A stretch of 15,273 nucleotides of DNA from an uncultured Bacilli bacterium. Lineage in GTDB: Bacteria; Bacillota_I; Bacilli_A; RF39; UBA660. Location of the stretch: contig CANRCI010000024.1 in NCBI GenBank assembly GCA_947629075.1, positions 1 through 15,273 of the forward strand, in the 5' to 3' direction. A model generated the notes under the pieces. The model did not search any database, was not told the DNA's origin, and was given only the letters and a program-made list of their open reading frames with translations. The position numbers and the translations under genes were made by a program. Below, piece by piece: positions 14,919 to 15,273 of this stretch. Position 1 is the stretch's first letter, and every line of letters starts with the position of its first letter.

Positions 14919-15273
14919 GTGGAATATAAGACAATTAATTGTGGAAACCACCGACAAAGATTAAGTTTTTCTCGCATAAAAAACACCTATGAACTAAAGG
15001 ATTTATTAGAGATCCAAAAAAAATCATACCAATGGTTTATCGACACTGGTATAAAAGAAGTATTTGAAGATTTATTCCCCGTAGAAAATTTCTCTGGTAC
15101 TTTATCTTTAGAATTTGGAGATTATCATTTTGATGAACCTCGTTATTCTATTAAACAGAGTAAAGATAGAGAATCTACTTTTGCTGCGCCTTTAAAAGTT
15201 GAAGTAAGACTTTTTAATCATGAGACTGGTGAAGTAAAAGAACAAGAGATATTCTTAGGTGATATGCCTATCA
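14919..15273 (+). CDS. rpoB: DNA-directed RNA polymerase subunit beta, 5' part
   Basis: The first 118 codons of the RNA polymerase beta subunit; the frame runs off the window end. It starts at GTG 14919 with AGGGGTG (14905-14911) 7 nt upstream. The N-terminus is typical of Bacilli RpoB: HRQRLSFSRIK at about 11-21, then LLEIQKKSYQWF, the LSLEFGDYHFDEPRYSI block and, near the edge, the GEVKEQEIFLGDMP segment of the beta protrusion. It follows the methyltransferase by 95 nt. Confidence 0.97.
   Translation, partial: MEYKTINCGNHRQRLSFSRIKNTYELKDLLEIQKKSYQWFIDTGIKEVFEDLFPVENFSGTLSLEFGDYHFDEPRYSIKQSKDRESTFAAPLKVEVRLFNHETGEVKEQEIFLGDMPI

Overview
The window comes from an AT-rich, Gram-positive-type genome, most likely a Bacilli/Erysipelotrichia or Mycoplasmatota-adjacent gut Firmicute. 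The pointers are the low GC, strong AGGAGG ribosome binding sites, extended -10 promoters, and gene orders matching two Bacillus loci: uvrB-uvrA-yvlD-(hprK)-lgt, and secE-nusG-rplK-rplA-rplJ-rplL-ybxB-rpoB. Trp is read from TGG throughout and one gene ends at TGA, so the standard code appears to be used. The species cannot be named from sequence alone. Every gene is on the + strand.

Region 1 (1-3255) is the 3' part of a very large secreted zinc metalloprotease of the IgA1-protease/ZmpB/ZmpC type (M26). It has an intact HExxH...E site and an acidic tail of 16-residue repeats, and is closed by a strong terminator. Region 2 (3284-10675) is one tight operon behind an extended -10 promoter: uvrB, a radical SAM/SPASM-like protein overlapping uvrB, uvrA, a YvlD-type four-helix membrane protein, and lgt. 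The lgt product carries a long disordered C-terminal tail. hprK, which lies between yvlD and lgt in Bacillus, is absent.

Region 3 (10689-15273) is the translation/transcription cluster. secE-nusG have their own promoter. rplK-rplA follow from a second promoter, with two candidate L1-binding sites: a good mimic of the 23S L1-stalk helix touching the rplA Shine-Dalgarno, and a weaker one in the rplK leader. rplJ-rplL are driven by a perfect TTGACA-N17-TATAAT promoter whose -35 lies in the last codons of rplA, followed by an L10 leader with mutually exclusive anti-antiterminator, antiterminator and terminator helices. After the rplL terminator, a new promoter is followed almost at once by a second terminator-like hairpin with a competing helix. 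Then come a YbxB/RsmC-like methyltransferase and the start of rpoB.

The genes are largely conserved housekeeping. The interest lies mainly in the non-coding RNA layer: three or four candidate regulatory RNA devices in about 2.6 kb. Other points are the radical SAM gene inside the excision-repair operon, the Lgt tail and the metalloprotease tail. No mobile element, CRISPR array, tRNA or rRNA was seen, and no gene-free stretch exceeds 300 bases.
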